This document shows, in pieces, positions 7,935 through 15,846 of a stretch of DNA of 64,000 nt. Location of the stretch: NCBI RefSeq assembly GCF_024753135.1, contig NZ_JANUGP010000026.1:1-64000 (forward strand), read 5' to 3'. Below the pieces are notes generated by a model, which was not told the DNA's origin, did not search any database, and saw only the letters and a program-made list of their open reading frames with translations. Made by a program: the position numbers and the translations under genes. Within the stretch, counting starts at the first letter, position 1. Each line of letters begins with the position of its first letter. This DNA comes from Streptomyces pyxinicus (lineage in GTDB: Bacteria > Actinomycetota > Actinomycetes > Streptomycetales > Streptomycetaceae).

Positions 7935-10502
7935 GTGCCTGGCACAAACCTGACTCGCGAAGAGGCGCAGCAGCGGGCCGAGCTGCTCACCGTTGAGTCG
8001 TACGAGATCGAACTTGACCTCACCGGCGCGCAGGAGGGCGGTACCTACCGGTCCGTGACCACGGTGCGCTTCGACGTCGCCCGGGGTGACGCCGAGACCT
8101 TCATCGACCTGGTGGCACCGGCCGTGCACGAGGTCGCCCTGAACGGCGACCAGCTCGACCCCGCCGCACTCTTCCAGGACTCCCGGATCACCCTGCCGGG
8201 GCTGCTGGAGGGCCGCAACATCCTGCGTGTCGTCGCGGACTGCGCGTACACGAACACCGGCGAGGGCCTGCACCGCTTCGTGGACCCGGTCGACGAGCAG
8301 GCCTACCTGTACACGCAGTTCGAGGTGCCGGACGCCCGGCGGGTGTTCGCCTCCTTCGAGCAGCCGGACCTGAAGGCGACCTTCCAGTTCACCGTGAAGG
8401 CGCCGACGGGCTGGACCGTCATCTCCAACTCGCCCACGCCGGAGCCCAAGGACGACGTCTGGATCTTCGAGCCGACGCCGCGCATCTCGACGTACATCAC
8501 GGCGCTCATCGCGGGCCCGTACCACTCGGTGCACAGCGTGTACGAGAAGGACGGGCAGTCGGTGCCGCTCGGCATCTACTGCCGGCCCTCGCTCGCCGAG
8601 TACCTGGACTCGGACGCGATCTTCGAGGTCACCCGGCAGGGCTTCGACTGGTTCCAGGAGAAGTTCGACTTCGCGTACCCGTTCGCCAAGTACGACCAGC
8701 TGTTCGTGCCGGAGTTCAACGCGGGCGCCATGGAGAACGCGGGCGCGGTGACCATCCGCGACCAGTACGTCTTCCGGTCCAAGGTGACCGACGCGGCGTA
8801 CGAGGTGCGGGCGGAGACCATCCTGCACGAGCTGGCCCACATGTGGTTCGGCGACCTGGTCACCATGGAGTGGTGGAACGACCTGTGGCTGAACGAGTCG
8901 TTCGCCACCTACACCTCCATCGCCTGCCAGGCGGCGGCGCCGGGCTCGCGCTGGCCGCACTCGTGGACGACGTTCGCCAACTCGATGAAGACGTGGGCGT
9001 ACCGGCAGGACCAGCTGCCGTCCACGCACCCGATCATGGCGGACATCGGCGACCTGGACGACGTGCTCGTCAACTTCGACGGCATCACGTACGCCAAGGG
9101 CGCCTCCGTCCTCAAGCAGCTGGTGGCCTACGTCGGCGAGGACGAGTTCTTCAAGGGCGTGCAGGCCTATTTCAAGCGGCACGCGTTCGGCAACACGCGT
9201 CTGACCGATCTGCTGGGCGCGCTGGAGGAGACCTCCGGGCGTGACCTGAAGACCTGGTCGAAGGCGTGGCTGGAGACCGCCGGCATCAACGTCCTGCGGC
9301 CCGAGATCGCCACGGACGCCGACGGCACCGTCACCTCCTTCGCGGTCCGCCAGGAGGCCCCGGCGCTGCCGGCCGGTGCCAAGGGCGAGCCGACGCTGCG
9401 TCCGCACCGCATCGCGATCGGCCTGTACGAGCTGGCCGAGTCGGGCAAGCTGGTGCGCACCGAGCGGATCGAGCTGGACGTGGACGGCGAGCTGACCGCC
9501 GTACCGCAGCTGACCGGCAAGCGCCGTCCGGCGGTCGTGCTGCTCAACGACGACGACCTGTCCTACGCCAAGGTCCGCCTGGACGAGGAGTCGCTGCGGG
9601 TCGTCACCGAGCACCTCGGCGACTTCGAGGCGTCGCTGCCGCGCGCGCTGTGCTGGGCGTCGGCGTGGGACATGACGCGGGACGCCGAGCTGGCCACCCG
9701 TGACTACCTTGAGCTGGTGCTGTCCGGCATCGGCAAGGAGTCCGACATCGGCGTCGTGCAGTCCCTGCACCGCCAGGTCAAGCTGGCGATCGACCTGTAC
9801 GCGGCGCCGGCCACCCGGGAGGCGCTGCTGACCCGCTGGACCGAGGCCACGCTCGCGCACCTGCGGGCGGCGGAGGCGGGCAGCGACCACCAGCTCGCCT
9901 GGGCGCGGGCGTTCGCGGCGACCGCCCGTACGCCGGAGCAGCTCGACCTGCTGGAGGCCCTGCTGGACGGCTCGCAGACGGTCGAGGGGCTGGCCGTGGA
10001 CACCGAGCTGCGCTGGGCGTTCGTGCAGCGGCTCGCGGCGGTCGGCCGGTTCGACGAGGCGGAGATCGCGGCCGAGTACGAGCGGGACCGCACCGCCGCC
10101 GGCGAGCGGCACGCGGCCACCGCCCGCGCGGCCCGCCCGACGGAGGAGGCCAAGGCGGAGGCCTGGGCGTCGGTCGTCGAGTCCGACTCGCTGCCCAACG
10201 CGGTGCAGGAGGCTGTCATCGGCGGCTTCGTCCAGACCGACCAGCGCGAGCTGCTGGCGCCGTACACGGACCGCTACTTCGAGATCCTCAAGGGCGCCTG
10301 GGAGTCCCGCTCCCACGAGATCGCCCAGCAGATCGCGGTCGGCCTCTACCCGTCGGTCCAGGTCTCCGAGGACACCCTGACCAAGACGGACACCTGGCTC
10401 ACCACCACCGAGCCCGTCCCGGCCCTCCGCCGCCTGGTCTCGGAATCCCGCGCGGGCGTCGAGCGGGCGTTGCGGGCACAGTCGGCGGACGCTACGGCGT
10501 AA
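7935..10502 (+). CDS. pepN: Aminopeptidase N (M1 zinc metallopeptidase)
   Basis: Cytosolic M1-family aminopeptidase of 855 residues that releases N-terminal amino acids from peptides. GTG 7935 is preceded by GAGGAG at 7921-7926. The exopeptidase motif GAMEN is at about 264-268. The zinc site HELAH (H298, H302) is followed by the third ligand E321 in WLNESFATY, exactly the HEXXH-X18-E spacing of the family. The C-terminal half is the helical ERAP1-like domain (LPRALCWASAWDMTRDAEL onward). No signal peptide is present. It stands alone, with a perfect terminator after it. Confidence is very high. Confidence 0.97.
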   Translation: MPGTNLTREEAQQRAELLTVESYEIELDLTGAQEGGTYRSVTTVRFDVARGDAETFIDLVAPAVHEVALNGDQLDPAALFQDSRITLPGLLEGRNILRVVADCAYTNTGEGLHRFVDPVDEQAYLYTQFEVPDARRVFASFEQPDLKATFQFTVKAPTGWTVISNSPTPEPKDDVWIFEPTPRISTYITALIAGPYHSVHSVYEKDGQSVPLGIYCRPSLAEYLDSDAIFEVTRQGFDWFQEKFDFAYPFAKYDQLFVPEFNAGAMENAGAVTIRDQYVFRSKVTDAAYEVRAETILHELAHMWFGDLVTMEWWNDLWLNESFATYTSIACQAAAPGSRWPHSWTTFANSMKTWAYRQDQLPSTHPIMADIGDLDDVLVNFDGITYAKGASVLKQLVAYVGEDEFFKGVQAYFKRHAFGNTRLTDLLGALEETSGRDLKTWSKAWLETAGINVLRPEIATDADGTVTSFAVRQEAPALPAGAKGEPTLRPHRIAIGLYELAESGKLVRTERIELDVDGELTAVPQLTGKRRPAVVLLNDDDLSYAKVRLDEESLRVVTEHLGDFEASLPRALCWASAWDMTRDAELATRDYLELVLSGIGKESDIGVVQSLHRQVKLAIDLYAAPATREALLTRWTEATLAHLRAAEAGSDHQLAWARAFAATARTPEQLDLLEALLDGSQTVEGLAVDTELRWAFVQRLAAVGRFDEAEIAAEYERDRTAAGERHAATARAARPTEEAKAEAWASVVESDSLPNAVQEAVIGGFVQTDQRELLAPYTDRYFEILKGAWESRSHEIAQQIAVGLYPSVQVSEDTLTKTDTWLTTTEPVPALRRLVSESRAGVERALRAQSADATA

Positions 10503-10522
10503 CGTCACGCGCTTTTGAAGAT

Positions 10523-10555
10523 GGCGTCCGGCACCGCGCCGGACGCCCTCTTTCT
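10523..10555 (+). terminator. Rho-independent terminator after pepN
   Basis: A perfect 10-bp stem, GGCGTCCGGC (10523-10532) with GCCGGACGCC (10538-10547), has a 5-nt loop followed by CTCTTTCT. Confidence 0.85.
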
Positions 10556-10603
10556 GCGTGGATCGTGCGCCTCCGCCCGCCACCTCCTCCTACGGCGTCC
10601 GGA

Positions 10604-11185
10604 TCAGACGAGTTCCCGGAGTCCGTCGAGGACGCGCTGCATGAGGGCGGTGGTGGCCACCCGCTCCATCCGACCCCCCGGCGGCCTGATCTCGTTCGGC
10701 ACCCGTATCGGCATGGCGGGAAAAGGCGGCGGCTTCGGCGGCTCGTCGAGCGACATTTCGGCCCAGACGACCTTGCCGCCGACGGCCGGGCGGTAGACGT
10801 CCCACCCCTCGGTCATGGCCTCGATGAGCGGCAGGCCACGGCCGCCCTCGGTGTCGTCGTCCGGGTCCTTCCGTACGGGGGCGTCGGTGCTGCGGTCCCA
10901 GACCTCGACGTACAGCCGCCTGTCGGTGATCCGAAGCTGCACCGCGACGACGTGCTCCGCCGTGATCGCCGTCCACCTCGGCTGCGGCTCGGTGATGCCG
11001 GTCGCCTTGACGGCGTTGGTGACGAGTTCGCTCACCACCAGCTCGGCCACGTCGACGTAGTCCGGCACCTTCCAGCGCCGGAGCGCCTGCCGGACGAACA
11101 TGCGCGAGCAACCGACCGCCGAGGGCACCGCGGCCAGGCGCAGACTGGTCGCGTAGTACAGCTGGGGTGCGGCCGTCCGATTCAC
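10604..11185 (-). CDS. HATPase-domain regulatory protein (AbaA/RsbW-like), second of pair
   Basis: About 193 residues with a GHKL-type ATPase fold: the N box is ELVVSELVTNAVKATG and the G1/G2 region is DTEGGRGLPLIEAMTEGWDV. Small Streptomyces proteins of this type resemble anti-sigma kinases and the AbaA-like members of whiJ-type loci. GTG 11185 overlaps the stop of the upstream HATPase gene by 4 nt (11182-11185), so the two are translationally coupled. The C-terminus carries a Pro-rich segment (DEPPKPPPFPAMPIRVPNEIRPPGG). Targets are unknown; partnership with the neighbouring XRE/DUF397 pair is inferred. Confidence 0.8.
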   Translation of the reverse strand: MNRTAAPQLYYATSLRLAAVPSAVGCSRMFVRQALRRWKVPDYVDVAELVVSELVTNAVKATGITEPQPRWTAITAEHVVAVQLRITDRRLYVEVWDRSTDAPVRKDPDDDTEGGRGLPLIEAMTEGWDVYRPAVGGKVVWAEMSLDEPPKPPPFPAMPIRVPNEIRPPGGRMERVATTALMQRVLDGLRELV

Positions 11186-11625
11186 CGGAACACCGCCTGC
11201 TCGGTGTCCGGGGCGACCCGCGTGCCGAGCAGGACCTCGAACCACACGCTTTTGCCGATGACCCTGGGAATCACGCCCCAGCGGTGCGCGAGCGAGGCGA
11301 CGACGGTCAAGCCCCGCCCGAACTCGCGGAGTTCATCCGGTAACGGTGTGGGCCGCAGTATCCGCGGCCGGCCGGTCGCCGCGTCCCGGACGTCCACCCG
11401 CAGGCGGTCGTCGAGAAGGCGGTACGTCACCTGCACCTGACTCCCTCGGCCCGCGTCCCCGTGGATCACGGCGTTGGTGACCACCTCCGAGACCAGCAAC
11501 GCCAACTCAGCAGCGATCTCCGGGTGTTTCCACTTGCCGGCTAATGCCCTGGCATCGGCACGAGCGGCTCTGACGCTGGGTCGCTGCCGCCGGTACCGCG
11601 CTTGCTCCGTCCCCTGATCCGCCAT
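11182..11625 (-). CDS. HATPase-domain regulatory protein with two TTA codons
   Basis: 147 residues from ATG 11625, with AGAGGG about 6 nt upstream. The GHKL ATPase core includes ELALLVSEVVTNAVIHGD (N box), VRDAATGRP and EFGRGLTVVASLAHRWGV (G box). Its size matches the minimal ATP-binding regulators beside WhiJ-like proteins. Two leucine codons are TTA on the coding strand (plus-strand TAA at 11341-11343 and 11542-11544), so translation probably depends on the bldA tRNA and developmental stage. It is divergent from the XRE gene across a 152-bp gap. Function as an anti-sigma or anti-regulator is inferred. Confidence 0.82.
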   Translation of the reverse strand: MADQGTEQARYRRQRPSVRAARADARALAGKWKHPEIAAELALLVSEVVTNAVIHGDAGRGSQVQVTYRLLDDRLRVDVRDAATGRPRILRPTPLPDELREFGRGLTVVASLAHRWGVIPRVIGKSVWFEVLLGTRVAPDTEQAVFR

Positions 11626-11777
11626 ACCTGCCCTCTTTGATCGGATACGGGGGAGCTTGCGGCGATCTTGAGTGTGGAGTACCAAAGCCCCCATTTTGAG
11701 GACGTTCGATGGGTTGTTGCCGCAGCCGCGCGCGAGCGGCACACTTGACCCGCACGAAGAAGAGGAGGGGCTCGAAC

Positions 11778-12638
11778 GTGCCCGCCAACAGCAACCCGAC
11801 GATCCGTCAGCGACGGTTGGCTCGGCGCCTCAAGGAGCTGCGAAACAGTGCCGGGCTGACTCACGCCGACATCGCCAAGGTGCTTGGTTCGGCCGAGTCG
11901 AAGGTCGGACGGATCGAGGGCGCCCAGTCCGGCATCCGCCTCCCCGACCTTCGCGCCTGGATGGACGCGACCGGGGTCACCAACCCGGCCGAGCGCGCCG
12001 AGATCGAGGAACTCTCGCGCGAAGCGAAGAAAAAGGGCTGGTGGTCGCGGTACACCAACGCCGTCGATTCGGCGTACGCCGCCTACGTCGCCATCGAGTG
12101 GGACGCGGCCGAGCTGTACAACGTCGAGACCAACCTTGTTCCGGGGCTCCTTCAAACGCCGGAATACACCAAGGCGCTCATCGAGCTGCAAGTGCCGGAT
12201 GCCACCGAAGAGCATGTCGAGACACAGATCAATGTGCGCAGCGAACGGCGGAAGGTGCTGACGCGCGAGAACCCGTTGCAGCTCTGGGTGATCATCTCGG
12301 AGAGTGTCCTGCACCACCGCGTCGGCTCGAACGAGGTCATGAAGGCGCAGATCGAAGCACTGGTCGAGGACAGCAGGCGGTCGAACGTACCGCTTCAGGT
12401 GCTGCCCCGGAACGACCCTATGAACGCATGCCTCTTCGGGCCCTTCGTCATCATGAGCTTCCCGGCGTCGACCGAGACGGACATCATTTACACCGAATCG
12501 CCGACCAGCACCCTGTACTACGAGGAACCCGCCGACGTCGACACCTACTCCACCCTGTTCCGGCGGTTGAACATGGCCGCGGCGAACGTCCGCGATTCAC
12601 GGGCACTCATTCTGGGCGCCATAGAGGAAATGGAATAA
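11778..12638 (+). CDS. WhiJ-like XRE-family regulator with DUF5753 domain
   Basis: 286 residues from GTG 11778, preceded by GAGGAGGGG. The N-terminal XRE helix-turn-helix (about residues 11-66: RLARRLKELRNSAGLTHADI, then SKVGRIEG) is followed by the effector-like DUF5753 domain (LVPGLLQTPEYTKAL, DRRSNVPLQVLPRN region, IIYTESPTSTLYYEEP). Proteins of this type act with adjacent DUF397 proteins in Streptomyces, often in development or antibiotic control. The DUF397 gene starts 4 nt after this stop, and HATPase genes diverge upstream, completing the usual trio. Operator and target are unknown. Confidence 0.9.
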   Translation: MPANSNPTIRQRRLARRLKELRNSAGLTHADIAKVLGSAESKVGRIEGAQSGIRLPDLRAWMDATGVTNPAERAEIEELSREAKKKGWWSRYTNAVDSAYAAYVAIEWDAAELYNVETNLVPGLLQTPEYTKALIELQVPDATEEHVETQINVRSERRKVLTRENPLQLWVIISESVLHHRVGSNEVMKAQIEALVEDSRRSNVPLQVLPRNDPMNACLFGPFVIMSFPASTETDIIYTESPTSTLYYEEPADVDTYSTLFRRLNMAAANVRDSRALILGAIEEME

Positions 12639-12642
12639 GACG

Positions 12643-13026
12643 GTGAAGCCTTACATCGAGCGCGCTTCGGCTGCCGGACTGGAGTGGGTGAAGTCCTCGT
12701 ACTCCGGCAACAACGGCAACTGCGTCGAGGTCGCCGCCCTTCCTGGTGTCGGCCGGGCGCTGCGTGACAGCAAGACTCCGGACGGCCCCGCCCTGGCGTT
12801 CGGCACCACCGAGTTCGACGCCTTCTTGTCGGCTGCCGGAGTGGAGTGGGTGAAGTCCTCGTACTCCGGCAACAACGGTGACTGCGTCGAGGTCGCCACC
12901 CTCCCTGGCGGCGGCCGGGCCCTGCGTGACAGCAAGACCCCGGACGGCCCCGCCCTGGCGTTCGGTACCACCGAGTTCGACGCCTTCGTACGGGGCGTCG
13001 CGGGCGGCGGGTTCCGCAGGGCGTAG
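12643..13026 (+). CDS. Tandem-duplicated DUF397 protein
   Basis: 127 residues made of two DUF397 units, each running from EWVKSSYSGNNG through CVEVA and RALRDSKTPDGPALAFGTTEFDAF. Single-domain relatives are about 60-80 residues, so this is a doubled protein. GTG 12643 lies 4 nt after the XRE stop, with GAGG at 12623-12626 inside the upstream gene, so the two genes are co-translated. DUF397 proteins are small partners of WhiJ-like regulators and are thought to modulate them by direct contact. A strong hairpin terminator follows. Confidence 0.9.
   Translation: MKPYIERASAAGLEWVKSSYSGNNGNCVEVAALPGVGRALRDSKTPDGPALAFGTTEFDAFLSAAGVEWVKSSYSGNNGDCVEVATLPGGGRALRDSKTPDGPALAFGTTEFDAFVRGVAGGGFRRA
12670..12993 (+). 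repeat. 162-bp tandem duplication within the DUF397 gene
   Basis: Positions 12670-12831 and 12832-12993 are two head-to-tail copies of 54 codons with only about a dozen base differences. Several differences are silent (for example GGCACCACC versus GGTACCACC), indicating a recent in-frame duplication under constraint. Confidence 0.9.
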
Positions 13027-13049
13027 AGCGCTGGAAGCCCACCCCCATG

Positions 13050-13083
13050 AGCGCCCGACCCGTTCTGCGGTCGGGCGCTTCTC
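13050..13083 (+). terminator. Terminator after the XRE-DUF397 operon
   Basis: A perfect stem, GCGCCCGACC (13051-13060) with GGTCGGGCGC (13069-13078), extends by one A-T pair. The loop is 8 nt and is followed by TCTCT. Confidence 0.8.
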
Positions 13084-13142
13084 TGCATCGATCTCGGGCT
13101 CGACGGGCGGCGGAATCCACGCCCCGAACACAGGAGGACCGT

Positions 13143-13685
13143 GTGAGTGACAGCAGCTGGGTCAGCACCTCGATGCCCTACCTGACTCCGCCGAAGCAGG
13201 GGCAGCCCGACGCCTGGGCCGCCGAAGCCGCGGCGCGGGGCCGGAAGGGAAGCCAGCGCGTCGTGTTCGCCGGTGAGGTCCCCGCTCCGGACGAGGTCGC
13301 CGCGCTGTTCGGGCTGTCGGCGGGAGAGACCGTCGTCGTACGCCGCAGGGTCATCGAACTGGACGGCGAACCGAACGAGTTGACGGACACCTATTACCCC
13401 CTCGACATCGCCCGCGGCACCCGCCTCGCCGAGAAGGGGAAGATCCCCGGCGGAGCCGTGACCCTCCTCGCCGAACTGGGCCACGTCGGCGCCCGCGTAC
13501 GCGAGGACGTCACCGCCCGCATGCCCAGCGCCGAGGAGTGCGAGGCTCTGCGCATCACGCCGGATCAGCCACTGCTCCGCCTCAGACGCCTCACCCTCGA
13601 CCAGCACGACCGCCCCATCCAGGCCGACGAGATGCTCATGCCGGCCCATCGGCAGCAACTGCGCTACGAGATGCGCATCGGGTGA
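13143..13685 (+). CDS. UTRA-domain protein lacking the GntR DNA-binding domain
   Basis: 180 residues from GTG 13143 with an AGGAGG site just upstream. The sequence matches the effector-binding UTRA domain of GntR/HutC regulators: PAPDEVAALFGLSAGETVVVRRRV, LTDTYYPLDIARGT, HVGARVREDVTARMPSAEECEALRITPDQPLLRLRRLTLD, then the closing YEMRIG. The N-terminal winged helix of about 65 residues is absent, and no upstream in-frame sequence supplies one. It may sense a ligand and act by protein contact, or be a decayed regulator kept for another role. It follows the XRE/DUF397 terminator and probably has its own promoter. Confidence 0.8.
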   Translation: MSDSSWVSTSMPYLTPPKQGQPDAWAAEAAARGRKGSQRVVFAGEVPAPDEVAALFGLSAGETVVVRRRVIELDGEPNELTDTYYPLDIARGTRLAEKGKIPGGAVTLLAELGHVGARVREDVTARMPSAEECEALRITPDQPLLRLRRLTLDQHDRPIQADEMLMPAHRQQLRYEMRIG

Positions 13686-13765
13686 CCACGCCCACCGACG
13701 ACACCTGATCCCCGGACAGCGGCCCCTGCCTGTCCAGCTCCGCGTGAGGTACGCGTCGATGGCGC

Positions 13766-14065
13766 CTACTGCATGACGCGGACACTCCATCCCCTGGGGA
13801 AGAAGCCGTTGCTGATCGGCGCCACCAGGCCGATCGCGTTGCCTGCGCATGCCGGCTGGTCGAAGACAACCACCGGGGAGCTGGTGTAGTTGTGCACGAT
13901 GAGATTGAGCGGACCGCCGTCATGGCATGACCACCGGGCGGGGTCGGTGATGACACGTTGGTTCAGGTGCAAGTTCCCGACCGCGGCGTCGGCCGACTGA
14001 GTAAGACCGAGCGTGAGCAGAGCGCTCCCGCCGAGCACGCCGAGTACGCGCGTGAGACGACGCAA
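13766..14065 (-). CDS. Small secreted protein, 99 aa, unknown function
   Basis: A TTG start at 14065 is supported by AGGGAGG at good spacing upstream. The product has a clear signal peptide (MRRLTRVLGVLGGSALLTLGLTQ, then SADA cleavage region) and a mature part of about 72 residues with two cysteines (SCHDGG, QPACAG) that could form one disulfide. The motif VHNYTSSPVVVFDQPACAG suggests a compact beta fold. No known family was recognised. It is convergent with the UTRA gene. Confidence 0.7.
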   Translation of the reverse strand: MRRLTRVLGVLGGSALLTLGLTQSADAAVGNLHLNQRVITDPARWSCHDGGPLNLIVHNYTSSPVVVFDQPACAGNAIGLVAPISNGFFPRGWSVRVMQ

Positions 14066-14476
14066 GACGACCTCCCTGATCCTGGGATTTCGGCCCGCTC
14101 ACCCGTCGGCTCCATCTGAACCTCCGGGGCGGCGCCTTGACGACCTGAACGGTAGGGAAGAGAGCGGCCCGGGCGCCAGGAGCTTTCCCCACTCCGGGAC
14201 GGTGGAACGGCGAAACCGGCCGCGACCAGCAACGATACGCGCCGCTGGAACGCCGAAACGGGACGGCCTGCCCCCGCGCGGCCGATGGCACAAGCTCGCG
14301 TCCGTCGAAGTCCGAGGGCAGACGGTCAAGGTCCGGTGACACAGGACACCCCACTCGGCGCGCGAGCCCGAGCCGACCTCGAACTCGTGCGCCGATGAAA
14401 ACAATTGAGCGAGACGGGATGGTGTGATGGAGTCTGTCGCGGCGCGCGCCATCGCGCCCGAACGAGGGGAAACATC

Positions 14477-14956
14477 TTGAACATACGTATCGGGGGAGCA
14501 TCGGCCGTGCTGGCCGTGCTGTTGACCGCTGCCACGGCTGTGTCGGCACACGCCGACGACCGCGACGTACGTCCGGGCAGCTACCGTGCCGCCACCGCCG
14601 CCGGGCCCATTCACGGTTTCGAGACCAAGGGGGACTACGTCCACTTCTCCCACACCGTGAGCCACACGATCAACGCTCACGGCTGGTGGAAGAAGTACGA
14701 CGGCCCGGCGACACACGCGAAGATCACCATCTGGCTGCAGGTCAAGACCGGTTCCGGGTGGAAGAATCTCGACACGGGAGTCAAGACGGTTCCGCCGGGC
14801 GGAGGAAGCAACAAGAGGGCGGTCGCCAACTGGAAGTGCACCAACCTCATCGCGAAGAACCAGTTCCGGACCGTGGTGGACGCGGACATCGTCGGCTACC
14901 CGGACGGTGACTCGAAACTCACCACGAAGACGCAGACGCTGTACTGCGGCATCTAG
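14477..14956 (+). CDS. Secreted protein, 159 aa, unknown function
   Basis: A TTG start at 14477 follows CGAGGGGA (14463-14470). The signal peptide is NIRIGGASAVLAVLLTAATAVSAHA and cleavage is probably after AHA. The mature part has KGDYVHFSHTVSHTINAHGWW, ITIWLQVKTGSGWKNLDTG and two cysteines (WKCTN, LYCGI near the C-terminus), consistent with a single-domain beta-sandwich exoprotein. An upstream in-frame ATG exists at 14405 but would bury the signal peptide. No family name is offered. It has no partner gene apart from the next same-strand gene 83 bp away. Confidence 0.72.
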   Translation: MNIRIGGASAVLAVLLTAATAVSAHADDRDVRPGSYRAATAAGPIHGFETKGDYVHFSHTVSHTINAHGWWKKYDGPATHAKITIWLQVKTGSGWKNLDTGVKTVPPGGGSNKRAVANWKCTNLIAKNQFRTVVDADIVGYPDGDSKLTTKTQTLYCGI

Positions 14957-15039
14957 CGTCGGATCCGGCATCCGGATCCAGTGTCCCGCCGACGGATACC
15001 GGTCCCGTGCGGAACGAGTGCGTACAGAGAGGTCATCGC

Positions 15040-15846
15040 GTGTACTACGAGACGCTTGTCGCCCTGCACGGGGTACTCGACCGGTATCCGTGGGCGTCGC
15101 ATCTCACGTGCGACGCCCACGGCAGCGAACTGTACGACCTGGCCATGCGCAGGGCAGAAGCCTACGGCTGGTACTCCACCGGCGGATGGACCTACGAGTA
15201 CCAGGGATGGGGCGAGGCCCGGATCGTCCAGGACCCGGGGCGCTGGGCCGATGCCCTGGCCGGCGGGGACTGGACGCAGGACGGGAAGGTCCGGGAACTG
15301 GCCTGGATGTCGGCGGAGATCCCGGTCGACGTCCGTGAGCCGCGTCTCCCGCTGCTCCACGTGACGCGCATCTTGTCGGACGCGGTGCATCGGATCGGGC
15401 GCGTCCGGTTCACCGGGCTGCATGCTGTCCTCCCGCTGCAGGAGCTTGTCGGTGACGCCGATGACGACTTGCGGGCGATGCGGAAGTGGTTCGCCCTCAC
15501 CGACCCGTCCAGGTCGGTTCCCGTGAGCGTCACTGTCGCCGCCGGACCCGCGATGCGAGGGAAGGACACGGCGGTGCGCGACGCCATCAAAGAGCGGCTC
15601 GGCGACATCGCGGAGGCCGAAGTGGCCGCTGGGGCACTCGACTTGTCCGGTATGGCGGACGTGGCCGGTGAGCACGGCTACAACAAGGGTCGTGACCGTG
15701 GCGTGCTGCGGTTCGTGTGTCGCGTGCCGGAGTGGTCGGTGGACGCCGCCGTGTGGCTGGTCGAGGTCACGGGTGACGCGTTGCGTGCGGCCGGGTGCGC
15801 CGAGCAGGTCGTGGTGACCGCCTCACTGGCGTCCTCCTCCTCGTAA
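15040..15846 (+). CDS. Hypothetical protein, 268 aa
   Basis: GTG 15040 with AGAGAGGT upstream gives 268 residues; GTG 15007 is a weaker alternative. No signal peptide or membrane segment is visible. The N-terminal half is aromatic-rich (YDLAMRRAEAYGWYSTGGWTYEYQGWGEARI). Family not recognised. The 3' 169 bp (15678-15846) overlap, on the opposite strand, the 3' end of the EamA transporter gene, so the two transcripts are antisense to each other there. Confidence 0.7.
   Translation: MYYETLVALHGVLDRYPWASHLTCDAHGSELYDLAMRRAEAYGWYSTGGWTYEYQGWGEARIVQDPGRWADALAGGDWTQDGKVRELAWMSAEIPVDVREPRLPLLHVTRILSDAVHRIGRVRFTGLHAVLPLQELVGDADDDLRAMRKWFALTDPSRSVPVSVTVAAGPAMRGKDTAVRDAIKERLGDIAEAEVAAGALDLSGMADVAGEHGYNKGRDRGVLRFVCRVPEWSVDAAVWLVEVTGDALRAAGCAEQVVVTASLASSSS

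Noticed and set aside
7917..10583. 888-codon open frame on the minus strand
   Set aside because: Lies wholly antisense to pepN, whose zinc motifs and ribosome site are clear; long antisense frames are expected in high-GC DNA and this one reads Arg/Gly/Val-rich with no domain.
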